A stretch of 64,000 nt of DNA from Diaporthe sp. PMI_573 (taxonomy: Eukaryota; Ascomycota; Sordariomycetes; Diaporthales; Diaporthaceae), in NCBI GenBank assembly GCA_021399435.1, contig JAJTUP010000016.1:992001-1056000 (forward strand). Direction: 5' to 3'. The notes below the pieces were generated by a model. That model was not told the DNA's origin. It was given only the letters and a program-made list of their open reading frames with translations, and did no database searches. The position numbers and the translations under genes were made by a program. This document shows, one piece after another, positions 1 to 10,348 of this stretch; positions within the stretch are counted from its first letter, which is position 1, and each line of letters starts with the position of its first letter.

Positions 1-3
1 GTC

Positions 4-522
4 TCAAGCACTCAAAGTTCTGCCGACGGCCAATGCTGCAGCCACCCACGCACCCAGATCCGTAGTCAGCATCCTCAATCGGTTGGCCCAAAGCCAGTCA
101 TCCAGCTTTTTATTGACGTCTTCACCCTGTTTAAGTGGCTTGTCGCCCCGGATAGCGTAGACAGGCGGGGCGACCAAGGGTATGAACAATAGGTGGCTCA
201 CAGCCAAACCTGCTGCGGCCGCATACCACCAATACGCGCCTTGCTCGCCCAGAGGAACGGTCCCGCGCTTGTGCAAGTAGAGATTTGCGAGCGACGACAT
301 GGCCGTGACGCCGAGGAAGCCGAGAACTTGCACAACCCCCTCAGCGAAGAACATGGTGAAGTAGACTGGGAGGAAGCGCCTCGTCTCCGAGCGGGTCTGG
401 GGCCGATTGAATAGTGATAGAAAGAAGTGCTGCTCGTAGGCAAACAGGAGCGTGCAGGTAGTGGAGACGAGGGGCGTAGCGCGAAGGGCGACCAGAGGAT
501 CGAAGAACAGATTGGAAGCCAT
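4..522 (-). CDS. Four-helix integral membrane protein, DUF1772/anthrone-oxygenase-like
   Basis: Intact single-exon gene of 172 residues. I start it at the ATG at 522, because the frame two codons further upstream opens only with GTG. Four hydrophobic stretches are visible, at about residues 5-30, 52-80, 95-120 and 150-168, joined by short charged loops. This size and layout resemble small fungal DUF1772 membrane proteins, a family that includes anthrone oxygenases and many uncharacterised members. No catalytic signature is diagnostic here, so a role in polyketide oxidation is not claimed; the gene stands alone with no polyketide synthase in view. The stop codon lies only four bases from the window edge. 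Membrane nature is fairly secure, family assignment is tentative. Confidence 0.7.
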   Translation of the reverse strand: MASNLFFDPLVALRATPLVSTTCTLLFAYEQHFFLSLFNRPQTRSETRRFLPVYFTMFFAEGVVQVLGFLGVTAMSSLANLYLHKRGTVPLGEQGAYWWYAAAAGLAVSHLLFIPLVAPPVYAIRGDKPLKQGEDVNKKLDDWLWANRLRMLTTDLGAWVAAALAVGRTLSA

Positions 523-1755
523 GATCACGGGATGGTGATGGTTTGCTTTTGCCGAAAGTTCGTGGTGACTACTATAATGGGCGATATCAGATTAAAGTCT
601 TTGCGGAGCTGAGGTGCATGGCAACGTGTGAGTGTGATGTGTCTTGCAGACGGAGGACGAAAAGCCAAGAAGCGGGAGAGGTGGTGCGGCTGATAAATGC
701 GGAAGTGCCTAGGGATGCTGACGGGACGATCAGGCTTCCGCCGGGCTGACGCTCAGGTGAGTGTTGGTGCGGCTCTGCAAAGCTCAAAATGATACCACAG
801 TCAGTAAGCACTTATACACTATGCAGGAGTATGGGCGCAATATCGCACTGTGTCCTGCAACCCTGCAGGCCGTGTGGTAGTACATTTGCAGTACAATCAT
901 TCACCAAAAGCGCGCTAGTAATTCAAAGTAATATGACAGACAGTACACATCTTATCTTCACTGGGCCGTATATATTTTATATGGATATATAGAGCTGTAG
1001 GTTATCCCTTTACACCGAAGTGATTAAATATAAAGATTGTAGTAAAACGCTACGGGGCCTTCTGTAGTGAGGGCACTGCCGTTTGGAGAATAGATCAACG
1101 ATCAGGTTTACTGGGCGCATTTCTGGATTGGACAACCTACGAAAGGTGGCGGAACAGGATGCAGCTGGGCAGAATTCAGCTGCTGGAGGGCGCTGCCAAC
1201 ACCACGATGGAACACTTGGAGCTTGGCGAGCAGCAACTCCGCTGTGGCTTAATGTATCCTGGTGGCTCTGGTTCAGCCTGTAAGTTTGGAAAGTACCTGG
1301 GTCTTCTTTGATCAAATACCAAGAATTCTGCAGAATCCTTCCCCTGCAATGCTCTTCTAGCAACGAGTCCTAGTGAGGAAGACTTGAGTAAATAGACGCC
1401 ACTGGCTGGCTGACGCCCAGAGGAGGATTCGGCAACCTCGTAGGCCGTGATTACACACGGGAGGCAGCCGAAAGACCATTCCTGCAAAGAGCATGGCTGA
1501 CGTGTCGCCCTCTACATCGCTTGGCTCTTACCATTGGGTTGTTAATGAGACATTTAATATTATAACTAAACTCTCTGCCCAAGGTAGCACATTTGAGACA
1601 AGTTCAAAACCAACACATCTCCGTAGAATTTATTTCGAGACTGAGAGCCGTATTACTTATCGTATATTTGTACCTAACCCTTTGATTGTTCCCACAGCGT
1701 GACATTAATCGTTTGTGTTTCTCTTTCTTGGAGCTGCAACCTACCAGTTTCCAAT
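523..1755. other. Non-coding spacer
   Basis: No frame looks coding on either strand. It contains the upstream regions of the membrane protein gene (-) and of the four-exon gene (+). An AT-rich stretch with TATATATT-like runs lies near 968-992. Confidence 0.5.
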
Positions 1756-3219
1756 ATGAGCGAGTCATTTATAGACCATGAAAATAGATCTCAGGTTCCT
1801 CAGCAATCATCGGTGGGCCTAGACTGCGGGAATCAAGCGCCTCTACAGTCGTTCCCAACACAAGATATTGACACCCAGAACACTGCAGTCACAGCCGTGA
1901 GCCCAGATGAGGCCATTCACACAGATCCAACTCAGGGATCCGAAGCGCACGCGGCTCCTATGACGACGCCGATGAGCGACGAGACAAGACTTCCCAAGGC
2001 TATCGTCATCCCTCAGAGGCGCCCTAGCGATCGCGCCCGAGGTTTCGTTCGAGCATACGCGCCCGACCTGCTCCGCTGCGGAATCGACCAGGCGGAGTTC
2101 CTTCGTTTCATTGACGGACTCAACCGGTCCGTCGCCTCCAATCCGGCAGTGGAGGCCATCGACCTCGCGGGCGAGGCGGTCGGCGCGATTCCGGGATCCG
2201 AATTCGTCGGTGCTCCTATTCTTGGTATGGCGTTGCAGGTGGCTGCGGGGGCCTACAAGGAAGTCAACGCCCGGAGGGGGTACGTGTCTTCTCTTTCTTG
2301 TTCTCGTGTTTACGCAGTCCCTGCATAGCCTTTTCGTGCTTTATCAATCACTAATATGCTGACGCAAAAGGCCTGTCCTTGCCATTGCAGCCAAAACGGC
2401 TATCTGACCAAGATGAACGACGAACTTTTCCGTCCTCGCGGCCTGTATTGCCTAATTATGTCCTACGACGTCAAGTCGCGCAGCAACGTGGTGCGGCCTG
2501 GGCAGAGTGATAGCCCCAGTCATGTTATCCGGGAAGGCATATCTCAGGGCTCAAAGAGTAGCAGGATGCGCAACAATGACGGCATCCTTGGAGCCTCTAA
2601 CTTCCCTGCGGTGGCCGAGCTTATCTATCTCAACCCAGAAGATCCGCCTGGAAACAATACCGGGGGAGATAGCAGCAATCTGAGGGCCAGTCGCATGTCT
2701 GGGGCCTGGGGCAGTGGCCAATCCAAAATTCAAAAAATGCTGGGCGAACACGCCGATAAAGAAGACCTCAAGTCACAGGCCAAATTCGTATGTTTTGTCT
2801 AGATTGACTCATCTTCGAGGCTGTTCTATTTCAGTGGAGATCTTGTTAGGCTTGCCCTTGATGCTGATAGTGTCGTAGCAAAAGAAGAACCCGACGAGCT
2901 TGATCAACCACCTTATGGACCCTAAAGCGGAGCTCAGCGAGAAGGATCGGCAGAAGCAGGAGAAACGGGAAGCCGAGCAGCAGAGGAAGGAAGAAAAGCG
3001 AGAGCGTGAGGCGGAGAAGAGGGCGCGAAAGTACCCAGACAAGGCACCCAAGGTGCACAAACCAAAAGAGGTAACTACCGTTCAGATATTCTGGATCCCT
3101 ATCCCAGATTCAGCCCCAATTTGCTAACTGAAATGCTTTCATTGATACAGGGCATTTTGTATGTAATGATTGTTAATATTCCCTCAACCAAGGGTATGGA
3201 AACGGCTTACGGGGTCTGA
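1756..3219 (+). CDS. Conserved filamentous-fungal protein of unknown function, four exons
   Basis: I assemble exons 1756-2279, 2391-2787, 2879-3070 and 3151-3219, giving 393 residues in one continuous frame. Introns are 111, 91 and 80 nt with GTACGT, GTATGT and GTAACT donors and CTAAT, CTGAT and CTAAC-type branch points. The N-terminal 90 residues are polar and probably disordered. A helical, glycine- and alanine-rich segment follows (about residues 95-178). The second exon holds a well-conserved-looking stretch with MNDELFRPRGLYCLIMSY. The third exon is a highly charged Lys/Glu/Arg helix. The last exon ends in ILYVMIVNIPS, which I recognise as the C-terminal signature of a widespread uncharacterised fungal family. 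Recovering that signature after splicing is the best support for the model. No function is known to me. Confidence 0.75.
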
Positions 3220-3648
3220 CCTGAGGAATGAGTCCACGATGTTGAGAAATGGCGGTGGGGCGTGGGGAGAGGCGTTGGAAAAGTAGGGCTCGGCTTGTTT
3301 CATCACCACGAATTCCGTGATCCCTTAAACTCCGACTATCCTTTGAGATTTGTTGAGGTCATTTCATTGCGAGGGGCTTGAGGAGAGTAGGACCAAGATC
3401 TACTCCACCAAACCGGCAATTGAGCCACAGAAGCGTCTTCCCCTCTCCGTCCGAGTTACACAGCATGGTCGACACCCAACGGTCCGTCGGTGTTAGGCCG
3501 GGTTGGGCACACTTGCATATAGACGCTGGCTTCCTCAGATTTCCGCCGTTTGCAAAAGCCAAACATTACATGAACGATGCCTGAGTACTAGAAAGATACA
3601 GAATGCACCTCCAAATCGGGCGGAGCCATTCCAATCAGGACTGGGAAA
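3220..3648. other. Non-coding spacer
   Basis: Short intergenic region carrying the promoter of the CCCH/RBR gene. Overlapping open frames look like noise and have no recognisable domain. Confidence 0.5.
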
Positions 3649-6299
3649 ATGGAATCTTCAAGGACAGCTTGCCGATTCTATGCCCGCGGCAGTTGTACCA
3701 AGGGCACTCGCTGTCCATACCTCCATTCTCAGTTGCAAGCGACTGAACCAACCTCACCTTCTTCCAGTACGACGTCGAAAGTCGCCAGACCTTGCATGTT
3801 CTTCGCTCGCGGAATATGCAGTAAGGGAATCAGCTGCACGTACTCGCACGAAAGCGACCCGGAAACGGCGCTTGCCCCTGTCGCGCACCATTCGGAGGGC
3901 CGTGGTCAGCACGATCACGTCCCCGGTGACTCAAGGCCACAAGTTCCGTGCTGGTTCTTTGCAAAAGGCAAATGCCTCAAAGGCGGCAAATGCATCTTTT
4001 CTCATGCTGGAGACACTGAAGCTGCCGGGACTGTAACTGAGGTAAGCGAGGTACGAATCAATTTCGAGTTCCGCCTTCTCTACTGGCATGGTTACAAGAC
4101 ACCGCGAGGACTAATATATTGTAACTACAGAGCCCGAAGTTGAAAGAAGACTGGTCTCGTTCTTTTGGGGGTGGTGTCGTCGCCTTCAAGGATGGTGCTG
4201 CAGTGTCAAAGGTGTCCATGCCGACTGATTTCTCTGCCGTCCGCCTGGACAATCTCCCGCAACACAGTGACGCTGAATCTGTCTCTCGGCTCCTGGTCGA
4301 AATTGGAATCACGGATAAGTTGGCCAGTACTCGTATCCTCCGGTCAGCAGACTCGCATTCCTCCCACTGTAGCGCCGAGGTCAAGGTGGAAGACCCTTCG
4401 TTTGCACGGCGTCTCTGTGCCAAGATTGCCTCCGCCGGAGACTCCCAGGTCAAGGCTGTAGCCATAGCTACACGTGCACAATCATCAGCAGGCCGCCGCC
4501 GGATCGACTGTGGAAAGCTTATATGCTCATGGCATCGTCCAGCGAAGATTGTTTGGCTGAACTTCGGTAATCAAGATATTGCCAAGAAAGTCAAGAATGG
4601 ATTCATGTCCGGTGAATACAAGATTCTGGACCACAAAGTTGAAGCCGGCGAGCTTTCCGGCCGAGACGACTGGCGAAATCCATTGGGATGGACGGTAGCC
4701 TTGAGAGCCGTTCCGGGCCCTGCTGGTCACATTGACGTTGCGCGAGATATTCCCAACCGATTGAGACCTCGCGAGATCAATTTGGGCGAACCGACGTACA
4801 AAGCCGACGCGGATACCGCGAAAGCCTCCGTAAGATCAGTCCTGACTGATATCGGGCCCTTGGCGTGGTGGGAGGACACCAGTGGACCCGAATCGAAGAG
4901 AGAGAAGGCTGTCGTTCGTTACCTGGACGACGCCGATGCCCGAAGGGCTGCCAGCCTCCTCAACAACGCTCGGCTTCCATTCGCTAAGAAAGCCAACCTG
5001 ACCGTCCAAGCCCTCACGACGGCCAAGTTTCGAGTCTTGACCCGAATCTATGAAGTAGTGGAGCCACGCATCGACTCCCAGAGACAGGCTTGGAGAGACG
5101 CTGGACTATGGTTCACCTGCTATGGCTCTGTCAATGGATATAATGTCCTCAAGATAGAAGGAGAAAAGACGCAAGATGTGACTGATGCAGCAAACACCCT
5201 GGAGATAATCCTCGCTGGCGAGATTGCTGCAGTCGATGGAGTTCCACTGTGGAGTCCCTCCTTAGGGAACAACGACGAAACTTACGAGAAAGTCAAGGCT
5301 ATCGAGCATGACACGGGGATCGTGATTATACGAAACAAGCAGAAGCGTATACTGACTCTCTATGGACCGGCCGACAAATTCGAGCAAACAAAGGATCTGC
5401 TGACAAACGTGTTGAAAGAGGACTGTTCTTCTACATTTCGCATCACGATCAACGCGAAGCAGCTGCGCTGGGCACAAGTTGGTGGGCTCCGGAGTATATC
5501 ACGCGCCGTCGGAGGGAGGCGGGCAACTTTCGATGATCCTTTCAACCCAAAAGCAATCCTAGTCTCTGGATCAGAAGAGGACCACACCCTAGCCAAAGAC
5601 CTTCTCGACGCACAGGAGCCTAGCGCCACACTCAACGGTAACGAGGACGTCGATTGTTGTGTGTGCTGGACGCCCGCCGAAGACCCGGTCTCCACGAAAT
5701 GCGGGCATGTGTATTGTGGCGACTGCTTCGAGAATCTATGCGAGGCGGTCTTTACCTCGGATGACTCCCAGGCGTCCGTCGTCTGCAAAGGAAACGCTGA
5801 TCAATGCAGAACCACCTTCTCTCTCGAAGAGCTGGAGGACAACCTGTCCATGGGGACGATGGAGAACCTACTTGAGTCGTCCTTCAAGTCGTACGTCGCG
5901 AAGAACCCGCTCCAGTTCCGCTACTGCCCGGCACCCAACTGCGATACGATCTACCGCGTTGGCACCGGGCGCATGTATGTATGCCCTAGGTGTGCATTAG
6001 TGACATGCACCTCTTGTCACTCCGCGGGCGGCCATGCCGGCATGTCGTGCGCTGAGTTCAAGGCGCGGGGATCCGAGACCTCTGACGAGAACAAGGAGTT
6101 GATGAAGTCGTTGGGGATAAAAGAGTGCCCCAAGTGCAAGACCGCGATTGAGAAGACGGAGGGCTGCAATCACATGATTTGTGGCGGCTGCCGAATTCAT
6201 ATTTGCTGGAAGTGCACGGAAACGTTTTCTGCAAGTGGTCCTTGTTATGATCATTTGTCCAAGATGCACGGTGGAGCTTTTGATATTCCATGGGGTTAA
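3649..6299 (+). CDS. RBR (RING-IBR-RING) E3 ubiquitin ligase with three N-terminal CCCH zinc fingers
   Basis: Two exons, 3649-4041 and 4131-6299, with an 89-nt intron (GTAAGC...CTACAG), give 853 residues. Three CCCH fingers of form C-x7-C-x5-C-x3-H occupy residues 8-26, 49-67 and 101-119. An RRM-like segment begins near 150 (VRLDNLP). A long middle region of KH-like or unknown fold follows. From residue 640 comes a RING1 (CCVCWTPAEDPVSTKCGHVYC), then an IBR and a RING2. RING2 reads CPKC followed by EKTEGCNHMIC, in which Cys810 is at the position of the catalytic thioester cysteine of RBR ligases. The RBR family moves ubiquitin from E2 to this cysteine and then to substrate. The fingers and RRM-like part suggest RNA-linked targets, which is inference. 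All metal ligands I checked are present, so the protein looks functional. Confidence 0.9.
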
Positions 6300-6976
6300 T
6301 ACATAGGTCGCACAGAATCTTCAACAGAAATTGCCAAGGGACCGCACCCGGCCTCAGAGTTACCAATTCAAAATTTGAGAGTTCAATACCTCTTGTTATG
6401 AACCATCCTGTGATGTTTACTAAACTGTATAATTTGACCATAGCCTGGCTCGTTGAGCTGCATAGCATCGCTGTTCTGTCTATCCCTTCGGCTTGTGTCT
6501 TGATTATCGCGACTTGCCCATGTACTGTTCTCCGCTTGGAGAGGCATCTCAGGCTTGGGATTCTTTGTCTTAATCGCGGCAACTGCGTGCTAGAAAACCT
6601 GTCTGCGGCTCACGACGTGCTGTGTAGTCTACAATCTTAGCGAAAACTTGGCTAACATATGATGAGGCCAGCTGCCAGCTGCCAGCTCTCCAGGTACCCT
6701 AGGGTAATTACTAAGAGGAAGGTCATGGTGAAGAAGACAGACCAAAAACAAACTCACTCATCATTAGCTGTTCCTTGCGTCAGAATCTGGTGGCATTCTG
6801 GCGCTGCAGGATCCGAGCGAATTTTGATACACCTTTTCAAATGACAACCTCCCCCAGCTCACTCCCATAAACTCGGCTTGCTGTCGTCATTTCGTCCGTT
6901 GGGGGGAGGATGCTGCTGCGCTGAGCCGCTACGGCATCTCCCCATTCGAGTCGTGCCAGCTCCGATATGCCTCGCC
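6300..6976. other. Non-coding spacer with a short GCCAGCT repeat
   Basis: No supported gene. A short direct repeat of GCCAGCT units lies at 6668-6690, next to the palindrome TACCCTAGGGTA at 6693-6704. Confidence 0.45.
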
Positions 6977-7630
6977 CTAACATGTACTCTTCCTTCCAAG
7001 AAATCTGTCGCCCGGGAATGCGAGATCGTCCCCTTGTCCACTGGATTTCTTGTGGCCTTTAGGGCCTTGTGCGGCCTTCAAAGATAGCATCAGCTGCTAG
7101 ATCCTCCCCCTTGTATCTGATTGTGGGAAATCTTCCGAGAGTGCTCGCTTCGGCGGCAGCTGAGTTGATTCTGTCGCTCACTCCAGTGAAACTGGGCACA
7201 GTCACCGGCTGCTTTGGTTCGTGTCTCGCGCTCCCGCCCGCAAAGATTTCGTCAGCTGCTGGATTCTCCTTTTCATCTGGTAGAGTGAATGGCCCATTCA
7301 TGACTGCATCTGGTGGGTATTCTTGTGGACGTGGATGTTCCTTTTCGTCTCCTCGCCGTAGGCCCTCTTCGTATTCGCGAACGTCGTGGAACAACTTATT
7401 GGAATTTTGGTCCTCGTTTTCGTCTCGAATTGTTGCCCCTTTTGGATCTCTCTACTGCCAGTGTCTTCAGTCTGTCCCGCAGCTGTAGATTGAAGGTTGT
7501 CACGCCTTCCAAGTCGTCCGCTACGTTCTCTGGCTCCTCAAATTGGTACTTTGGTCTGTCAGGCTCATACATTTGTCCACGGATGAAGGAACCTCGGGCG
7601 CAATGACTTTACTTTTCAACTTTCGAAGTC
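6977..7630 (-). pseudogene. Frameshifted coding relic of unknown family
   Basis: On the minus strand, protein-like sequence runs through three frames that overlap with no room for introns. The order is: a start-like MDRLRKLKSKVIAPEV near 7637-7580; a polar segment with YEPDRPKYQFEEPENVADDL; a frame change at the AAAAGGGG run near 7436-7444; then KGATIRDENEDQ leading into VREYEEGLRRGDEKEHPRP and two related blocks, ENPAADEIFAGG and GEDLAADAIFEG. A further frame change near 7080 leads to a stop at 6977-6979. The composition is acidic and proline-rich, like a real soluble fungal protein. I do not recognise the family. A decayed gene is the likeliest reading; base-calling errors at homopolymers are the alternative. 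Confidence 0.35.
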
Positions 7631-7958
7631 GGTCCATGATCACAGGTAATAGGCAGCACTGGTAAATTGGTTGTTCTGGCTGTTTTTTTTCGAGTTGTCC
7701 TGACTTTGGAGCGAGGTGGAATATGAGGGGAGTGGCTTCCAAATAGGTGGTGTGTGCCGATAATTACTATAGTGTCTGTTGCAGTTCTTAATGGCGTTGT
7801 GGAATCACATAGATTGGTAAGTTAGTCTCCGGTGTTGATCATATACTACCTCGAATGGATGTTCGTTGCTTTGTGATTAGAATCTTTGAGGAACGAAACG
7901 CTATTGTTGGTAACAATAGCTCATCACAGATTTGGCATCCCCGTTTCTGCCTATCCAT

Positions 7959-8303
7959 TCATGTCTCTCTTTGTGGACTTCTCCCTCCCGTCATCACCAA
8001 TGGATCCTGAGCCTTTGGCTTGCCCTGCTCCTTGGACACGAGATTGCACGCATCCTTGCTACACAGTGGGCCGTCCGCACGTATCGAGCAGCAAGTCCCT
8101 TCGAGGCAAACGCTGGACGGTCTCCAATGTTCAAGATCCCATGAGGCCTCGACAATGAATGGTGACAAACATCGCCAGTACCACACTGCCGTTGGGCCCC
8201 AAACACCTTGCTCTTTGAACTCTTTTGCGCTCATCGGCTTCGGCATACCCAGGACGCTGGTGAACCCGAGTATGGGCATGATGATCGTGAGGATGGCGAC
8301 CAT
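7959..8303 (-). CDS. Candidate small secreted cysteine-containing protein
   Basis: A 114-residue frame beginning at the ATG at 8303. The N-terminus, MVAILTIIMPILGFTSVLG, has the shape of a signal peptide. The rest holds six cysteines, clustered in SSVCLEGTCCSIRADGPLC and the following residues, typical of small fungal secreted proteins. A TATAAA box on the same strand lies at about 8371-8378, some 70 nt upstream. The C-terminal tail is polar. I cannot name a family, and no intron is needed. The evidence is only composition, signal-like N-terminus and the TATA box, so this could be a chance frame. Confidence 0.4.
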   Translation of the reverse strand: MVAILTIIMPILGFTSVLGMPKPMSAKEFKEQGVWGPTAVWYWRCLSPFIVEASWDLEHWRPSSVCLEGTCCSIRADGPLCSKDACNLVSKEQGKPKAQDPLVMTGGRSPQRET

Positions 8304-8370
8304 GGTCGTGGGAGCGCGATTCGGTTCGGACAGCACTCTCGTTCATAGGTATCGAAGGACCAAATGAATT

Positions 8371-8378
8371 TATAAGCA
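8371..8378 (-). promoter_or_regulatory. TATA box of the candidate secreted protein
   Basis: Reading the minus strand gives CTTATAAA about 70 nt before the ATG at 8303. A correctly placed box raises the chance that the small frame is a gene. Confidence 0.3.
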
Positions 8379-8379
8379 G

Positions 8380-9236
8380 ACTGCCCGCCGCGCGAAACCT
8401 CGGATCGTGTTTATGGGTGCAGGTTCGAAGCAGCCGCTATGTCGCTCGTCGTGTCAATTCAAATACTGCTCGGTAGAGCAGGGATCAGTAACTGAATCAC
8501 CGTGGCATTCGTTTCGCCTTAGGGACACGTACAAGTCGTGCGGACTGCCCATTTCCAAAGTGAGCACTTGTCACTCTCACAGTCTGCAACTATCAATGAA
8601 TCGACGAGAAGTCAAATCTCATAAGTTTTCGATGATAGCGCTGCTAGTTCTAGCTGCGAAGTGGTCCATGAGGTATGGTTGAGGATTGGTACGGGCACTT
8701 TTCCCCCTGTGTCCAGGAAGAGGACGCTCAAAGTTATATTGCTGCGAGAACCCAAAGCGATTCGTGAGTTTAAGAGACTCGCAAAGTCTATTTCATGCGC
8801 TCATCTTGGCTGGGAAATAAAAATGGAACGCTCGACCGCTGCTGCCGGGACCGACTGAATCATGCCAGGGGACAGACGATAAAGCTTGTGCTGTGCGGAG
8901 GAAGCATCTACTCGGGCAGACACGACCGCTTTCGCACATTGAGTTATTGGCGATTCTTGCCCTGCGGCTTCAACGGTCAATCAATCCCATTAATCACGTT
9001 ACGACCATTTTTGCAAAGGAAATATTGCAGTCTACTCGATTTTGATGTTTTTGGACTGATTTGGTGATTCATTTCATGTGGTTAGGTTCGGAAGGCTTAT
9101 TATAGCATGAAACTGGCGCTCAAAGGAAATAAACCCCTCGGTACCTCGGACAATAAATTACAGTTCTGGTCCGTCCGTCCAGATCGGTTCTCAATGTGAA
9201 CAGCCACCCACGTATTTGCACAGCACTTTCTGCACC
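8380..9236. other. Non-coding spacer
   Basis: No coding-like frame or repeat identified on either strand. Confidence 0.45.
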
Positions 9237-10348
9237 CTACTCCACCTTGATCGCAACCTTGCCGAAGTGTTTTTGGTCCCACATGTACTCGTATGCCTCC
9301 TTTGCCTGCTCCAGGCTGAACACCTTCTTGTCGAGGACGGGGTGGATGTCGCTAGCCTCGACGGCCGCGACCATGGCCTCCAGCTGCTGTCGGCTTCCGA
9401 CGTAGACGCCCCGGAATGTGCAGATGTGGCTCAATGCATCGAGAGCAGTCGTCGTCGCCTTCACGCCGCCCAGGAAGCCGATGATGGAGATGATACCCTC
9501 GAACTTGATAGCCTGCACACTCTGCTCGAGCGTCGCGGCGCCGCCGACCTCAATGATGTGGTCGACACCAGCGCCGCCCGGCGTCAGCTTCTTGGCGGTG
9601 CTGCCCCAGTTCGTGTCCTCTTTGTAGTTGATGACGTGGTCGGCGCCGAGCTTCTTGAGGGTCTCGAGCTTGTCGGCGGAGGACGAGGTGGCGATGACCT
9701 TCGCACCAGCGGCCTTGGCGAACTGCAGGGCAAAGATGCTGACGCCGCCCGTGCCCTGGACAAGGACCCATTGGCCGGGGAGGAGGGGCTTGAGGCCGTA
9801 GAGCGCGTTCCACGCCGTGAGGCCGGCGCACGTGAGGGTCGCCGTCTCGAGAGGGTTCAGGTTGCCAGGAGCGCGGGAGAGGCCAGTCTCGTTGAAGACG
9901 GCGTATTGTCGCAGGGTGCCGTCCACTGCACCGCCGAGGCCAGTCACTGTAGCAGGAATATCCACGGCACCAAACTGGTGGCCCTGGTTGAAGAGTGTCA
10001 CGACCTTGTCACCGGGCTTGAATCTGGTGACACTGCCTCCAACTTCGACAACCTCACCGGCACCGTCTGACAGGGCAGCGATAGGGGTGTTGGCGGGGAA
10101 GGGGTACATGCCCTGGTGACTGGCCATCAGCGCCGCTGTTACACCAGCATTGGTGTAGGGTGATGGTTCGTTTGGGATAAGCTTACCTTGGGGATGATGA
10201 GGTCACGGTAGTTGAGCGAGGCTCCCTGGATCTTGACCACAACGTCGTTCTCGCCCACCTTGGGCAATTGTGCCTCACCAAACTCCAGACCATCGAACCC
10301 CTTCTCGAGGCTAGTAATGGTCCACTGCTTTACAGTTGATGGCGCCAT
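9237..10348 (-). CDS. Zinc-type alcohol dehydrogenase-like (MDR superfamily) oxidoreductase
   Basis: Exons 10187-10348 and 9237-10112 are separated by a 74-nt intron (GTAAGC...CACCAG); 345 residues. The junction restores SLNYRDLIIPKGMYPFP, the usual GroES-like core of this group. The Rossmann fold carries the nucleotide-binding motif GTGGVSIFALQFAKAAGAKV (residues about 170-190), followed by LGADHVINY. The length matches medium-chain dehydrogenases/reductases. The set of cysteines that bind catalytic zinc in classical alcohol dehydrogenases is not apparent, so a zinc-independent NAD(P)H quinone- or enoyl-reductase-type activity is as likely as alcohol oxidation. Cytosolic; substrate unknown. 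Start is the ATG at 10348, preceded by an A/G-rich leader. Confidence 0.88.

Noticed and set aside
9216..10070. Long plus-strand open frame of 284 codons
   Set aside because: It is the exact antisense of the MDR oxidoreductase, low in complexity (Asp/Val/Leu/Gly), and created by GC-rich codons of the real gene.
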